In this document: in pieces, positions 25,604 through 32,889 of the stretch
How the letters are laid out: each line of letters starts with the position of its first letter
Position numbering within the stretch: position 1 is the stretch's first letter
Assembly (NCBI GenBank): GCA_015056975.1
Contig: SVFG01000009.1
Location: 1 to 48,555 of the forward strand
Source: Lachnospiraceae bacterium
Lineage (GTDB): Bacteria > Bacillota > Clostridia > Lachnospirales > Lachnospiraceae
Length of the DNA: 48,555 nucleotides
Reading direction: 5' to 3'
Position numbers and translations under genes: made by a program
The notes under the pieces: model-generated
What the model saw: only the letters and a program-made list of their open reading frames with translations
Told to the model about the DNA's origin: nothing
Databases searched by the model: none

Positions 25604-26458
25604 ATGACAATGAACAATTCAGATACAAAATGCGCAATTTCCTTTGAGGTATTTCCTCCCAAAAAGGATGGAGAATTTGAAGCAGCCTTTGAGGTGATGG
25701 ATGAACTCGCAAAGCTTTCGCCTGAATTTATCAGCGTTACTTACGGAGCCGGCGGAAGTCAGTCCAAAAAGACCATTGAGATTGCTTCTTACATACAAAA
25801 CACCTTACATATTGATGCACTTGCACATATGACCTGTGTAGGCTGTCGTAAGGAAGCTCTGCTTGAAGTATGCAATGCACTTAAAGAAGCCAATATCAAG
25901 AAGGTACTTGCACTGCGCGGTGACAGACCCAAGGATATGACGGATGAACAGTTCTTCTCCAGAGATTTTGCACACGCCAGCGATATGATTACCTTTTTAA
26001 AGTCAAATACAGACCTTCAGATTGCAGGCGCGTGCTATCCCGAAAAGCATTACGAGTGCTTCAGCATGGAGACCGATTTGAATAATTTAAAGATTAAGCA
26101 GGATGCAGGTGCAGAGTTTTTGATCACCCAGCTTTTCTTTGACAATGACTACTTCTATTCCTTCCAGGAAAAGGCACGAAAAAAAGGAATTACCATACCC
26201 ATTCATGCAGGTATTATGCCCATAACCTCCGCAAAGCAGCTTGGAACTACTGTTTCCCTTTCCGGTTCCAGTATTCCTAAGGCTTTCGCTGATTTGATTG
26301 CCACATATGGAGACAAGCCCGAGGAAATGCGCAAGGCAGGTATTGATTATGCGATTCGCCAGATAAAAGATTTGCAGGTAAATAACGTGGACGGAATTCA
26401 TATTTATACTATGAACAAGCCCAAGATGGCGGCAGAGATCGTTGCCGCGGTGAGGTAG
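25604..26458 (+). CDS. metF: Methylenetetrahydrofolate reductase
   Basis: 284 residues with the MetF barrel signatures SFEVFPPKKDGEFE (near the start), SVTYGAGGS, HMTCVGC, ALRGDRP and AEFLITQLFFD. It reduces 5,10-methylene-THF to 5-methyl-THF with FAD, feeding methionine synthesis or, in acetogens, the methyl branch. The ATG at 25604 follows GGGGA; a second ATG two codons later is possible. It is followed six bases later by a GNAT gene in the same direction. No methionine synthase or acetyl-CoA pathway gene is nearby. Confidence 0.95.
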   Translation: MTMNNSDTKCAISFEVFPPKKDGEFEAAFEVMDELAKLSPEFISVTYGAGGSQSKKTIEIASYIQNTLHIDALAHMTCVGCRKEALLEVCNALKEANIKKVLALRGDRPKDMTDEQFFSRDFAHASDMITFLKSNTDLQIAGACYPEKHYECFSMETDLNNLKIKQDAGAEFLITQLFFDNDYFYSFQEKARKKGITIPIHAGIMPITSAKQLGTTVSLSGSSIPKAFADLIATYGDKPEEMRKAGIDYAIRQIKDLQVNNVDGIHIYTMNKPKMAAEIVAAVR

Positions 26459-26463
26459 AAATT

Positions 26464-27018
26464 ATGGAGCACAAAGGAACAAGGACTCTTAATACTGACA
26501 GATTGATTCTCAGAAGGTTCGTTATAGATGACGCGGAAAGTATGTATCAGAACTGGGCGTCCGATGAAGAGGTAACACGCTTCTTAACGTGGCCTCCTCA
26601 CGCAAATGTTGAAGTGACAAAGAGTCTTTTGACAGATTGGATTAGCCGGTACGAAGAGGATTCTTATTATAATTGGGTTATTGAGCTAAAGGAATCCGGT
26701 GATGTTATCGGCAGTATTTCAGTTGTAAAGCTGAATGAAAATATTAATGGTGCAGACATAGGCTATTGTATGAGCCGGGCTCATTGGGGCAAAGGAATTA
26801 TGCCGGAAGCTTTGAAAGCAGTTATCCATTATCTTTTCTGCGAAGTAGGTTGCAATCGCATTGCTGCAAGTCATGATGTGAATAACCCTAAATCCGGCAG
26901 GGTTATGGATAAAGCCGGAATGAAATTGGAAGGAACTTTGCGTCGCGCCGGAAAGAATAATCTGGGAATTTGTGACGAGGTATGGCATTCTATCATAAGA
27001 GAGGAATTTGAACAGTAA
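26464..27018 (+). CDS. GNAT acetyltransferase, RimJ/RimL type
   Basis: 184 residues with the GNAT fold in RimJ/RimL order: LNTDRLILRRFVIDDAESMY, WVIELKESGDVIGSIS, IGYCMSRAHWGKGIMPEA (acetyl-CoA binding RGKG-like loop) and NPKSGRVMDKAGMKLEG. Proteins of this type acetylate N-termini, small molecules or antibiotics. It begins six bases after metF and shares its transcript; a strong terminator follows. The acceptor cannot be told from sequence. Confidence 0.88.
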   Translation: MEHKGTRTLNTDRLILRRFVIDDAESMYQNWASDEEVTRFLTWPPHANVEVTKSLLTDWISRYEEDSYYNWVIELKESGDVIGSISVVKLNENINGADIGYCMSRAHWGKGIMPEALKAVIHYLFCEVGCNRIAASHDVNNPKSGRVMDKAGMKLEGTLRRAGKNNLGICDEVWHSIIREEFEQ

Positions 27019-27019
27019 T

Positions 27020-27061
27020 AAACACCTGTCCACTTATTCTTAGTGGGCAGGCGTTTTACAT
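27020..27061 (+). terminator. Terminator after metF-GNAT, probably bidirectional
   Basis: 15-bp stem AAACACCTGTCCACT (27020-27034) with AGTGGGCAGGCGTTT (27042-27056), G-U pairs included, followed by a T-rich run. It lies between converging genes. Confidence 0.85.
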
Positions 27062-27073
27062 TTTATGCTTAAA

Positions 27074-27841
27074 TTATATACTAAAATCATATTTTGTACC
27101 GCTTTGGGCAGCAGGCTCTGCCTTGATGGAATCCCAGTTAAGTGCTGAAATCTTATCAAGAAGTTCTTCCATGGAGTTTGCCATGATGGTCGTTTTCTTA
27201 GATTCATTTGCATCATTTTTATATGCCTGTAAATCTTTTTCTATCTTAGTTTCTGTAGCCTTTGTTTCTGCTGATTTCTTAGCTTCAGCCGCTTCTTCTT
27301 TTTTCTCGGCAATGCGTTCTCTCTGCTTTGCATTTACCTGTTCAAGCTCTGCAAAAAGGGTGGTGCTTCCATCATCGTTGAAGGCAATTCCGAATTTATT
27401 TACAAGAGTATCTGTCTGTGCATCCTCACCGAATACGCGCTCAAAGCCATACAAATCACAGATTTTTTCGGACATGCGGACAGCACCTTCGATACCATGT
27501 ACCTTCTGCTGATAATAGCTTTCGTCATTAGCCATTTTCTCCAATTCTTCAGGTGAAAACAACACAGAAAACTCCTTTGTTCCACGTGACATAATCTTTT
27601 TGGCATCGTCACCGGACTTAAAGTCTGCCACCATAAAATCCATATCACCATAGGTCTCACGCAACTTTTTGAGCACATCCTGCGCTCCTGCTGAAAGCTT
27701 CTGCTCCTTAACCGTATCTACAAAACCGGTCTGTTGCACCTTTACACCGGCATCCGTCTTCGCCGTTTGCTGTTTCTCCTTCTGCACCTTTGTCTGATTA
27801 TAATAATCCGTTACCTTCTGATAGGCTCCTACCTGTACCAT
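27074..27841 (-). CDS. DUF6033-like protein of unknown function
   Basis: 255 residues, no membrane segment or signal peptide. The middle (DMDFMVADFKSGDDAKKIMS, then KEFSVLFSPEELEKMA) and GFERVFGED resemble proteins I recall as DUF6033 from Lachnospiraceae. A Lys/Glu/Ala-rich coiled coil at about 170-210 follows. The start has GGAGG six bases upstream. A sigma-28-like promoter 50 bases upstream overlaps the end of the previous gene. The similar signal before that gene suggests both belong to the motility regulon. Function unknown. Confidence 0.75.
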   Translation of the reverse strand: MVQVGAYQKVTDYYNQTKVQKEKQQTAKTDAGVKVQQTGFVDTVKEQKLSAGAQDVLKKLRETYGDMDFMVADFKSGDDAKKIMSRGTKEFSVLFSPEELEKMANDESYYQQKVHGIEGAVRMSEKICDLYGFERVFGEDAQTDTLVNKFGIAFNDDGSTTLFAELEQVNAKQRERIAEKKEEAAEAKKSAETKATETKIEKDLQAYKNDANESKKTTIMANSMEELLDKISALNWDSIKAEPAAQSGTKYDFSI

Positions 27842-27893
27842 AATCTTCCTCCTTGATATGTATTTGAAATCCGTTTCTATGGTTCTAAAGTAT

Positions 27894-27921
27894 TTATCGT
27901 CATATATGGCATGAAAATTTA
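27894..27921 (-). promoter_or_regulatory. Sigma-28 (sigma-D) like promoter before the DUF6033 gene
   Basis: TAAA (27921-27918), 16-base spacer, GACGATAA (27901-27894) on the minus strand; the consensus is TAAA-N15-GCCGATAA. It shares the context ATATATGACGATAA (loosely) with the site at 28637-28663. Confidence 0.6.
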
Positions 27922-28566
27922 CAGTGATAAATCAATATTCATCCCTGTTACACCACTGCCTAGATTCATTGTCTGCATCTGTGAAAAATCCACATCACTT
28001 GAATCCACTTCCACAATTCGGCTCTTTTGAGCTTCCGAAAACGCCTGTGAACCGGTTCCTATAGCCTGCGCTGCTTCATTAGATTCCGCCTTAAGCATCT
28101 CCATTTTTTCTCTGAACTTGGCTTCTTCCTCTTCGTCCCACTCAGAATCCTTTTTCTCCACCCGCTCCTTTAATATCTGCGCCATGGTCTGTGCCTGTTT
28201 TGCAGCCTGATATAATTCATCACTGTATTCCATCAGCTTCTTCTCGTCAGTATAGGGAACAATGTCGCCATTTGCCATACTGCGGAACACAGCCATCGCC
28301 TTCGCCTGATCATCCCAATACTTTTCAGAAGCTGCATCCTGGGTCTTCTGTGCAGCCATCTGTGCATTAAACTGTAATGTAGCTCCATAATCACGCCTAT
28401 CCTCTACAAGCTGTTTGCTTGCCTCTTTGGTCAGCACCAGGCTGTCCTCTTCCTTATTAAGCACTACTTCTTCTCCGGTCGCATCCTTCACGGATGTCCC
28501 CTTAGGTATGCGGTATGCTTCATAAGTATGCAGATATGCTGACATCCCCGTATCGATTCTGTTCAT
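27919..28566 (-). CDS. Hypothetical protein, probably motility-regulon
   Basis: 215 residues, soluble and highly charged, with long helices (about 95-165; YSDELYQAAKQAQTMAQILK) and a Ser/Gly-rich C-terminus ending GMNIDLSL. No known domain is recognised. The start has GGGAGG seven bases upstream. It lies upstream of the DUF6033-like gene in the same direction, and both begin with short sequences typical of small Lachnospiraceae proteins. A near-consensus sigma-28 promoter lies 70 bases upstream, hinting at a flagellar or chemotaxis-linked role; this is inference. Confidence 0.7.
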   Translation of the reverse strand: MNRIDTGMSAYLHTYEAYRIPKGTSVKDATGEEVVLNKEEDSLVLTKEASKQLVEDRRDYGATLQFNAQMAAQKTQDAASEKYWDDQAKAMAVFRSMANGDIVPYTDEKKLMEYSDELYQAAKQAQTMAQILKERVEKKDSEWDEEEEAKFREKMEMLKAESNEAAQAIGTGSQAFSEAQKSRIVEVDSSDVDFSQMQTMNLGSGVTGMNIDLSL

Positions 28567-28636
28567 CCTAAAACCTCCCTGTTTGTGGCTGCGTAAATCC
28601 GTTTACACATATCTAAAGACATCTTTCTCTTTTATA

Positions 28637-28663
28637 TTATCGTCATATATACTGTTCACTTTA
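28637..28663 (-). promoter_or_regulatory. Sigma-28 (sigma-D) like promoter before the hypothetical gene
   Basis: TAAA (28663-28660), exactly 15 bases, GACGATAA (28644-28637) on the minus strand. Differs from TAAA-N15-GCCGATAA by one base; the predicted 5' leader is about 65 bases. Confidence 0.7.
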
Positions 28664-28716
28664 ACCATCTCTTCAAATATCATCTGTATTTTATGATATT
28701 ATTTCCAAAATAATAC

Positions 28717-28745
28717 TTGACGATTAGTATTGTTTGAATTATATT
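28717..28745 (+). promoter_or_regulatory. Sigma-A promoter of the GGDEF/HD/phosphatase operon
   Basis: TTGACG (28717-28722), 17-base spacer, TATATT (28740-28745), 66 bases before the start codon of the GGDEF gene. Confidence 0.72.
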
Positions 28746-28811
28746 ATAAACATGATATGTTTTCTTAAATAATATTTCTAAAACATATTTTAAGTAATTG
28801 GAGGATTTCAA

Positions 28812-29459
28812 ATGACAGACAATAAAAATCATGATACCGTCAACAAAGCTCTCGGCTTTCCTAAGATGGAGGAATTTGAAGCGGAATTACTTCGTCTGAT
28901 GAATCAAACTGATACAGAAAATTCAGGGAGCGTGATTTTAGCGCTTACCGACTGTGATAACTTTGGTCACATTAATACAGATTTTGGTCGCGAATACGGT
29001 GACAAGGTACTGATTGATACAGGCCTTTATCTTTCTTCAAAGCTCCCTGATGGAGCTACCATCTATCGTGTTTCAGGCGATGAATTCGGTATTATTTTTA
29101 ATAATGACATGGAGAAGGAGGATGTGTTCCTCTTCCTTGAGGAAGTACGCAGAGGCTATGACATCAAGCTTCGAAACGGGGAGCAGCTGACCATATCTAT
29201 TGGTATCGCTGCGGCATTTGAAGATGCCACACGTGTTCAGGAATTAATCCGCAAGGCGGAAAGCGCCCTCTTCCGCGCCAAGGCAACAGGACACAATAAA
29301 ATTGCACTGGCAAAAGAAGAAAAGATGGTTCCCAAAACCTCTCACTACACCAATGATCAATTAAAATGTCTTACCAAGCTCTCCAAGCGGGAAGGTGTGG
29401 GCGAAGCTATTCTGCTGCGAGAAGCACTTGATATGCTCCTTAAAAAATATGATATTTAA
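28812..29459 (+). CDS. GGDEF-domain protein with C-terminal ribbon-helix-helix-like segment
   Basis: 215 residues. Residues about 13-170 form a GGDEF domain. The metal-binding loop is TDCDNFGHINTDFG (Asp47), the active loop reads SGDEF (88-92), and LTISIGIAAA follows. GGDEF domains make c-di-GMP; here the first Gly is Ser, so activity is uncertain. Residues about 174-213 (HYTNDQLKCLTKLSKREG, then LLREALDMLL) have the strand-helix-helix pattern of CopG/Arc-type DNA-binding domains. No membrane segment. GGAGG precedes the ATG. It is the first gene of a four-gene operon. A nucleotide-controlled DNA-binding role is inference. Confidence 0.82.
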   Translation: MTDNKNHDTVNKALGFPKMEEFEAELLRLMNQTDTENSGSVILALTDCDNFGHINTDFGREYGDKVLIDTGLYLSSKLPDGATIYRVSGDEFGIIFNNDMEKEDVFLFLEEVRRGYDIKLRNGEQLTISIGIAAAFEDATRVQELIRKAESALFRAKATGHNKIALAKEEKMVPKTSHYTNDQLKCLTKLSKREGVGEAILLREALDMLLKKYDI

Positions 29460-29478
29460 CTTACGGAGGAAACAATCC

Positions 29479-30138
29479 ATGAATTACGATGCTTTATTCG
29501 ACTATGTCAAAAACGCTCTTACTGCCTATGATTGGCACGGTGGTGTGGCAAAAAACCAAATCCGTTACAGCCGCTACGACCATACCGTGCGTGTATACAA
29601 TTGGGCAATGATGCTAACTGAAGACTATGCAGATGTCATTGATATGGAAGCGCTTAAAATAGCAACAATTTTTCATGATATTGGCTACTCTTCTGATAAT
29701 GAAGATAAAAAAGAACATGCGGGGGAAGGCGCTATCCTTTGCAGAAAATATCTTGAAAGCATAGCCTACCCTTCTGACAAAACAGACTTTATCTGTGACC
29801 TGATTGCCAAACACTCTGATAAATCTATTCTTTTTAATGAAGACACTCCCATGGAACTTGTACTCTTAATGGAAGCAGATTTGTTTGATGACACCGGAGC
29901 TCACGGTATCATCATGGATGCATGGATTCAGGCAATCAAAGAAGACGTATCCTTTGAATCTATTTTGGAACATATTAAAAAGTATACCTGGTATTTCATG
30001 CAGGAAAACCCTATGCGTACCGAAAAGGCCAAACGCATCTGGGAGGAGAAAAAGGAACTAACAGACAAATTTGTGGAATCCCTTTCCATTGATTTATACG
30101 GTTCTTATGAAGCTCCTGCTTCCGCAGAAAACAAATAA
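29479..30138 (+). CDS. HD-domain phosphohydrolase
   Basis: 219 residues. The metal-binding pattern is YDHTVRVYNWA (His), IFHDIGY (HD) and later a conserved His (LIAKHSDK) and Asp (MEADLFDD), as in small HD hydrolases. Such proteins cleave phosphate from nucleotides or other phosphoesters. The start at 29479 is set by GGAGG nine bases upstream; the frame stays open further left inside the GGDEF gene. It follows the GGDEF-RHH gene after 19 bases. Substrate unknown; c-di-GMP cleavage is not implied, as no HD-GYP motif is seen. Confidence 0.85.
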   Translation: MNYDALFDYVKNALTAYDWHGGVAKNQIRYSRYDHTVRVYNWAMMLTEDYADVIDMEALKIATIFHDIGYSSDNEDKKEHAGEGAILCRKYLESIAYPSDKTDFICDLIAKHSDKSILFNEDTPMELVLLMEADLFDDTGAHGIIMDAWIQAIKEDVSFESILEHIKKYTWYFMQENPMRTEKAKRIWEEKKELTDKFVESLSIDLYGSYEAPASAENK

Positions 30139-30159
30139 CTTACACAAGGAGGAAACACT

Positions 30160-30606
30160 ATGCTCTACAACGTAAAAATTGAACAGACTAACGATTACCC
30201 TAAAAGAATGAAGTACATACCGGAGACCGATTCCTTCGTAGAAAAGGATTGTGACAGTCTCTCCTATCACAGAGGTGTCTATCAGTATCCTTACGGCTGG
30301 ATGATGGAATCCGGCACACCTCCCTTTCCTCACCTTGATGTCATGATACTTACTGACAAGCATTATGAGCTTGGCGATGTGGCAAAGGTGCGCATAATCG
30401 GAGTATTTGTAAGAAATGACGGCGATCACAAGCTTATGAGCGTCCTTGAAGACCGCGATATTACAGAATTTGAGCAACTGACAGAGGAAGAAAAGGACAA
30501 TCTTTTCAAGCTCTATCCCTATATTCATGACGGCGAAGGTTGGTTTGGTTCAGAGGTTGCACAGAAAGTTATTGATGACTTTTTCGGAGGGAAAAACAAT
30601 GCGTAA
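30160..30606 (+). CDS. Divergent inorganic pyrophosphatase-fold protein
   Basis: 148 residues. YHRGVYQYPYGWM, HLDVMIL, ELGDVAKVRIIGVF and NDGDHKLMSV align by eye with the core of soluble family I pyrophosphatases. Asp60 corresponds to the third Asp of the DxDxxD site, but the first two are replaced by Pro. Asp87, Asp89 and Lys91 match a second conserved cluster. So the fold is likely and classical pyrophosphatase activity doubtful. GGAGG precedes the start. It overlaps the histidine phosphatase gene by eight bases. Confidence 0.72.
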   Translation: MLYNVKIEQTNDYPKRMKYIPETDSFVEKDCDSLSYHRGVYQYPYGWMMESGTPPFPHLDVMILTDKHYELGDVAKVRIIGVFVRNDGDHKLMSVLEDRDITEFEQLTEEEKDNLFKLYPYIHDGEGWFGSEVAQKVIDDFFGGKNNA

Positions 30607-31210
30607 ATCGATTATTATGGTTCAACACACGGAATCCGAACATCATTTAAACGGTATGATTGGTGCATGCTACGATTGGGATCTTACGGAAAACGGCAAA
30701 ATGCAGGCTGACCGCATTGGTCAGTGGCTTACTGACCAGTCAGATATTCAAGATTATCACATGTATGTGTCAGATCGGAAGCGTGCCATTCAGACTGCCG
30801 AGCAAATCAATAAATACCTCCATCTGTCTCCCACTGTTACAGGAGCTATCCGTGAAGTAAATGCCGGTGAAGGTAACGGAAAACCCGTTGCTTGGTACAG
30901 AGAGCATGAGCTGCCCCGTCCCGCTACTTACGACCCGGACTACAGGCCCTTCCCTGATGCAGAATCCGACAGGGATTTGTGGAACCGTATTTATCCCTTT
31001 TATAAAGAAATCAAGAATAACGATGAGGAAAAGATACTGATTGTTTCACACGGCACCGCTTTAAGTTATCTGCAAACCATGCTCTTTGGTGATAATTTAG
31101 AAGACATTCCTAAAAGACGCTTTATCGGAAGCTCCGGCTCTGTCTCACAATTTATCATAGAGGATAACGGACGAGTTGTTGTCAGGTATATCAATAGACA
31201 ATGTAATTAA
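30599..31210 (+). CDS. Histidine phosphatase family protein with QHT in place of RHG
   Basis: 203 residues of the phosphoglycerate-mutase-like fold. The catalytic loop reads IMVQHTES, keeping the His but replacing the usual Arg by Gln. Other active-site parts are present: SDRKRAIQTAEQI (second Arg), REVNAGEGNG (Glu) and VSHGTALSY (second His). I recall a similar QHxxSEHH variant in other clostridial proteins. The substrate is unknown. It overlaps the pyrophosphatase-like gene by eight bases and ends the four-gene operon. Confidence 0.82.
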   Translation: MRKSIIMVQHTESEHHLNGMIGACYDWDLTENGKMQADRIGQWLTDQSDIQDYHMYVSDRKRAIQTAEQINKYLHLSPTVTGAIREVNAGEGNGKPVAWYREHELPRPATYDPDYRPFPDAESDRDLWNRIYPFYKEIKNNDEEKILIVSHGTALSYLQTMLFGDNLEDIPKRRFIGSSGSVSQFIIEDNGRVVVRYINRQCN

Positions 31211-31214
31211 ATTT

Positions 31215-31256
31215 AAAAATGCCGCCACTCTCTCATAAGGGTGGCGACATTTTTTC
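31215..31256. terminator. Bidirectional terminator between converging operons
   Basis: Stem AAAAATGcCGCCAC / GTGGCGaCATTTTT, with T runs on both ends. It serves the phosphatase operon (plus) and the anti-sigma gene (minus, stop at 31269). Confidence 0.88.
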
Positions 31257-31268
31257 TACCTATTTTGT

Positions 31269-31619
31269 TTATCTTGCCTCTTCCGTAAATGAAATGTATG
31301 CGGTATCTCCGTCTTCTACATCAACGGTAACTTCACCGATTACTTTATCTCCCTCAGAAGTCCATACCATCTCCTGCTCGGTTTCTTCCCCATTGATAAG
31401 TACGATTACCTTGCTAACAAGGGATTCACCCGTAGCCGCATAACAGATGCCATTTGATGCACCAAATGCAAGGGTTGCTGCTGCGATAGATGCTGCTACA
31501 TATTTTACTACTGCCTTTGCCTTAAAACTCTTCATATTCAACTCCATGACCTTTCCGAACAACGCATCTGATGCATGGATTTCATCATACACTTTTTTGA
31601 TAGCTTCTTTTTCTTTCAT
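31269..31619 (-). CDS. Probable membrane anti-sigma factor
   Basis: 116 residues. A helical cytoplasmic N-terminus (AIKKVYDEIHASDALFGKVM, about 6-30) is followed by one membrane helix (YVAASIAAATLAFGASNGI) and an extracellular beta-rich tail with many acidic residues. The layout and its position one base after an ECF sigma gene fit an anti-sigma factor, although no zinc-binding HxxxCxxC motif is seen. Assignment rests on context. Confidence 0.65.
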   Translation of the reverse strand: MKEKEAIKKVYDEIHASDALFGKVMELNMKSFKAKAVVKYVAASIAAATLAFGASNGICYAATGESLVSKVIVLINGEETEQEMVWTSEGDKVIGEVTVDVEDGDTAYISFTEEAR

Positions 31620-31620
31620 C

Positions 31621-32094
31621 TTACCACGCCTCCTTCAGCTGTGTTCTTAACAAATTTCTTGCACGGACAAGTCGTGTGCGGACAGTTGCTTCCTTAATAT
31701 GTAAAATCTCTGCAATTTCCTTACTGGAATACTCCTCATAGTAAAACAAGTACACTACAGTACCGCATTTTGCCGGTAACTTTTTGATTGCTTCATACAA
31801 TTCACTGCTTTCCTTCATGGTAAATTCAGGTTCCGAGGTAACTGCTTCCATGGAATCCACATTTTTTCTCCAAAAGGAAGAAAAGAAACTGTTACATTCA
31901 TTGATACAAACCCTAATCAACCACCTTTTTATGTGTTCTTCATCAGTAAACAACACCTTTTTGGTAAGGAGTTTCACAAAAGTCTGCTGTACAATGTCGT
32001 CTGCATCTGCCGGTGTTTTGGTATGGCTGATGGCTAACCGGTATATCATATCCATATATTTGCAGACAATCCGCTCATATTCTACCCTATCCAA
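31621..32094 (-). CDS. ECF sigma factor (sigma-70 family)
   Basis: 157 residues. Region 2 includes YMDMIYRLAISHTKTPADAD and DIVQQTFVKLL. Region 4 includes LPAKCGTVVYLFYYEEYSSK and IAEILHIKEATVRTRLVRAR. ECF factors direct RNA polymerase to stress or envelope genes and are held by an anti-sigma, probably the next gene. The start codon is TTG at 32094, with GAGGAG eight bases upstream. Its own promoter is not clearly visible. Confidence 0.93.
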   Translation of the reverse strand: MDRVEYERIVCKYMDMIYRLAISHTKTPADADDIVQQTFVKLLTKKVLFTDEEHIKRWLIRVCINECNSFFSSFWRKNVDSMEAVTSEPEFTMKESSELYEAIKKLPAKCGTVVYLFYYEEYSSKEIAEILHIKEATVRTRLVRARNLLRTQLKEAW

Positions 32095-32229
32095 AACATC
32101 ATCTCCTCTGTCCGTATTTCCTATTTGAAAGGCCTTTCACTTTATAAACGATTGAGTTAACTAAAATGTGCGATACAAATTTAAATTTTTAAAAATAACA
32201 AGTATGACAACTCTTCTCTATTCTCAATG

Positions 32230-32271
32230 AAAAACTGCCGCAACAATGTTATATTATCATCGTTGCGACAG
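32230..32271 (-). terminator. Intrinsic terminator after the SGNH hydrolase gene
   Basis: Long stem CTGcCGCAACaATG (32235-32248) with CATcGTTGCGaCAG (32258-32271), two mismatches, and five T residues on the minus strand. Confidence 0.82.
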
Positions 32272-32282
32272 CTCTCATACAT

Positions 32283-32825
32283 TTACAGATACTTCTCAAT
32301 CACTTCCGTAACCTTGCCTGCAACCATATTAAAGCCTTCTTCAGTCAAATGAATATGGTCAGGGCAAATGTACTGCTCAGTTTTACCATCAATCAAGGGG
32401 AACAGATCATTCACGGGAATACCGTGTCTTTCTGCCACCTTCTTTAAAATGTTATTGTACTCGATAATGCCTGATGTATCCGGATTGTCGGTAGGCATGG
32501 TAGTTGCCATGATAATCTGTGCCTCGGGGAAGGTCTTCTTAATAACCAGTACCATTCTCTCAAGTGCAGACTCATACTCCTCCGGCAGGGAAAAAGGACG
32601 TCCCAGCTGATAATCATCACCTAAATCCCACAAACCGTTATTCCAGTGAATAATGTCCGGCTTCGGCATCCAGGGAATCCAGAAGCGGAAGGAATTTAAA
32701 GTATAACCTGCCCAACGACCGTTTTCATTCGGTCCGCTTACCTCAGCCTTTCCCTCCAGATTTTTGCGTACAATAGGTTCATAACCCATTCTCAAAGAAT
32801 CACCCAATAACATTACCTGTTTCAT
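32283..32825 (-). CDS. SGNH/GDSL-family hydrolase
   Basis: 180 residues. The nucleophile motif is LLGDSLR (Gly8-Asp9-Ser10), followed by a Gly and Asn block (HWNNGLWDLGDD) and the catalytic Asp-His pair PDHIHLT near the end, as in SGNH esterases. Such enzymes deacetylate or hydrolyse sugar esters and lipids. No signal peptide, so cytoplasmic. The start at 32825 follows GGAGG; the frame extends to 32840. Monocistronic. Substrate unknown. Confidence 0.87.
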   Translation of the reverse strand: MKQVMLLGDSLRMGYEPIVRKNLEGKAEVSGPNENGRWAGYTLNSFRFWIPWMPKPDIIHWNNGLWDLGDDYQLGRPFSLPEEYESALERMVLVIKKTFPEAQIIMATTMPTDNPDTSGIIEYNNILKKVAERHGIPVNDLFPLIDGKTEQYICPDHIHLTEEGFNMVAGKVTEVIEKYL

Positions 32826-32889
32826 TTTATATACCTCCATTTATTCATGACAACTTGTCATAACTTTTCACTTTTCTATTTCTTTTCGT

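Noticed and set aside
28690..28725. Sigma-28 promoter for the GGDEF gene (TTGACGATTA resembles GACGATAA)
   Set aside because: No TAAA at the right distance upstream; the TTGACG-N17-TATATT sigma-A site explains it better.
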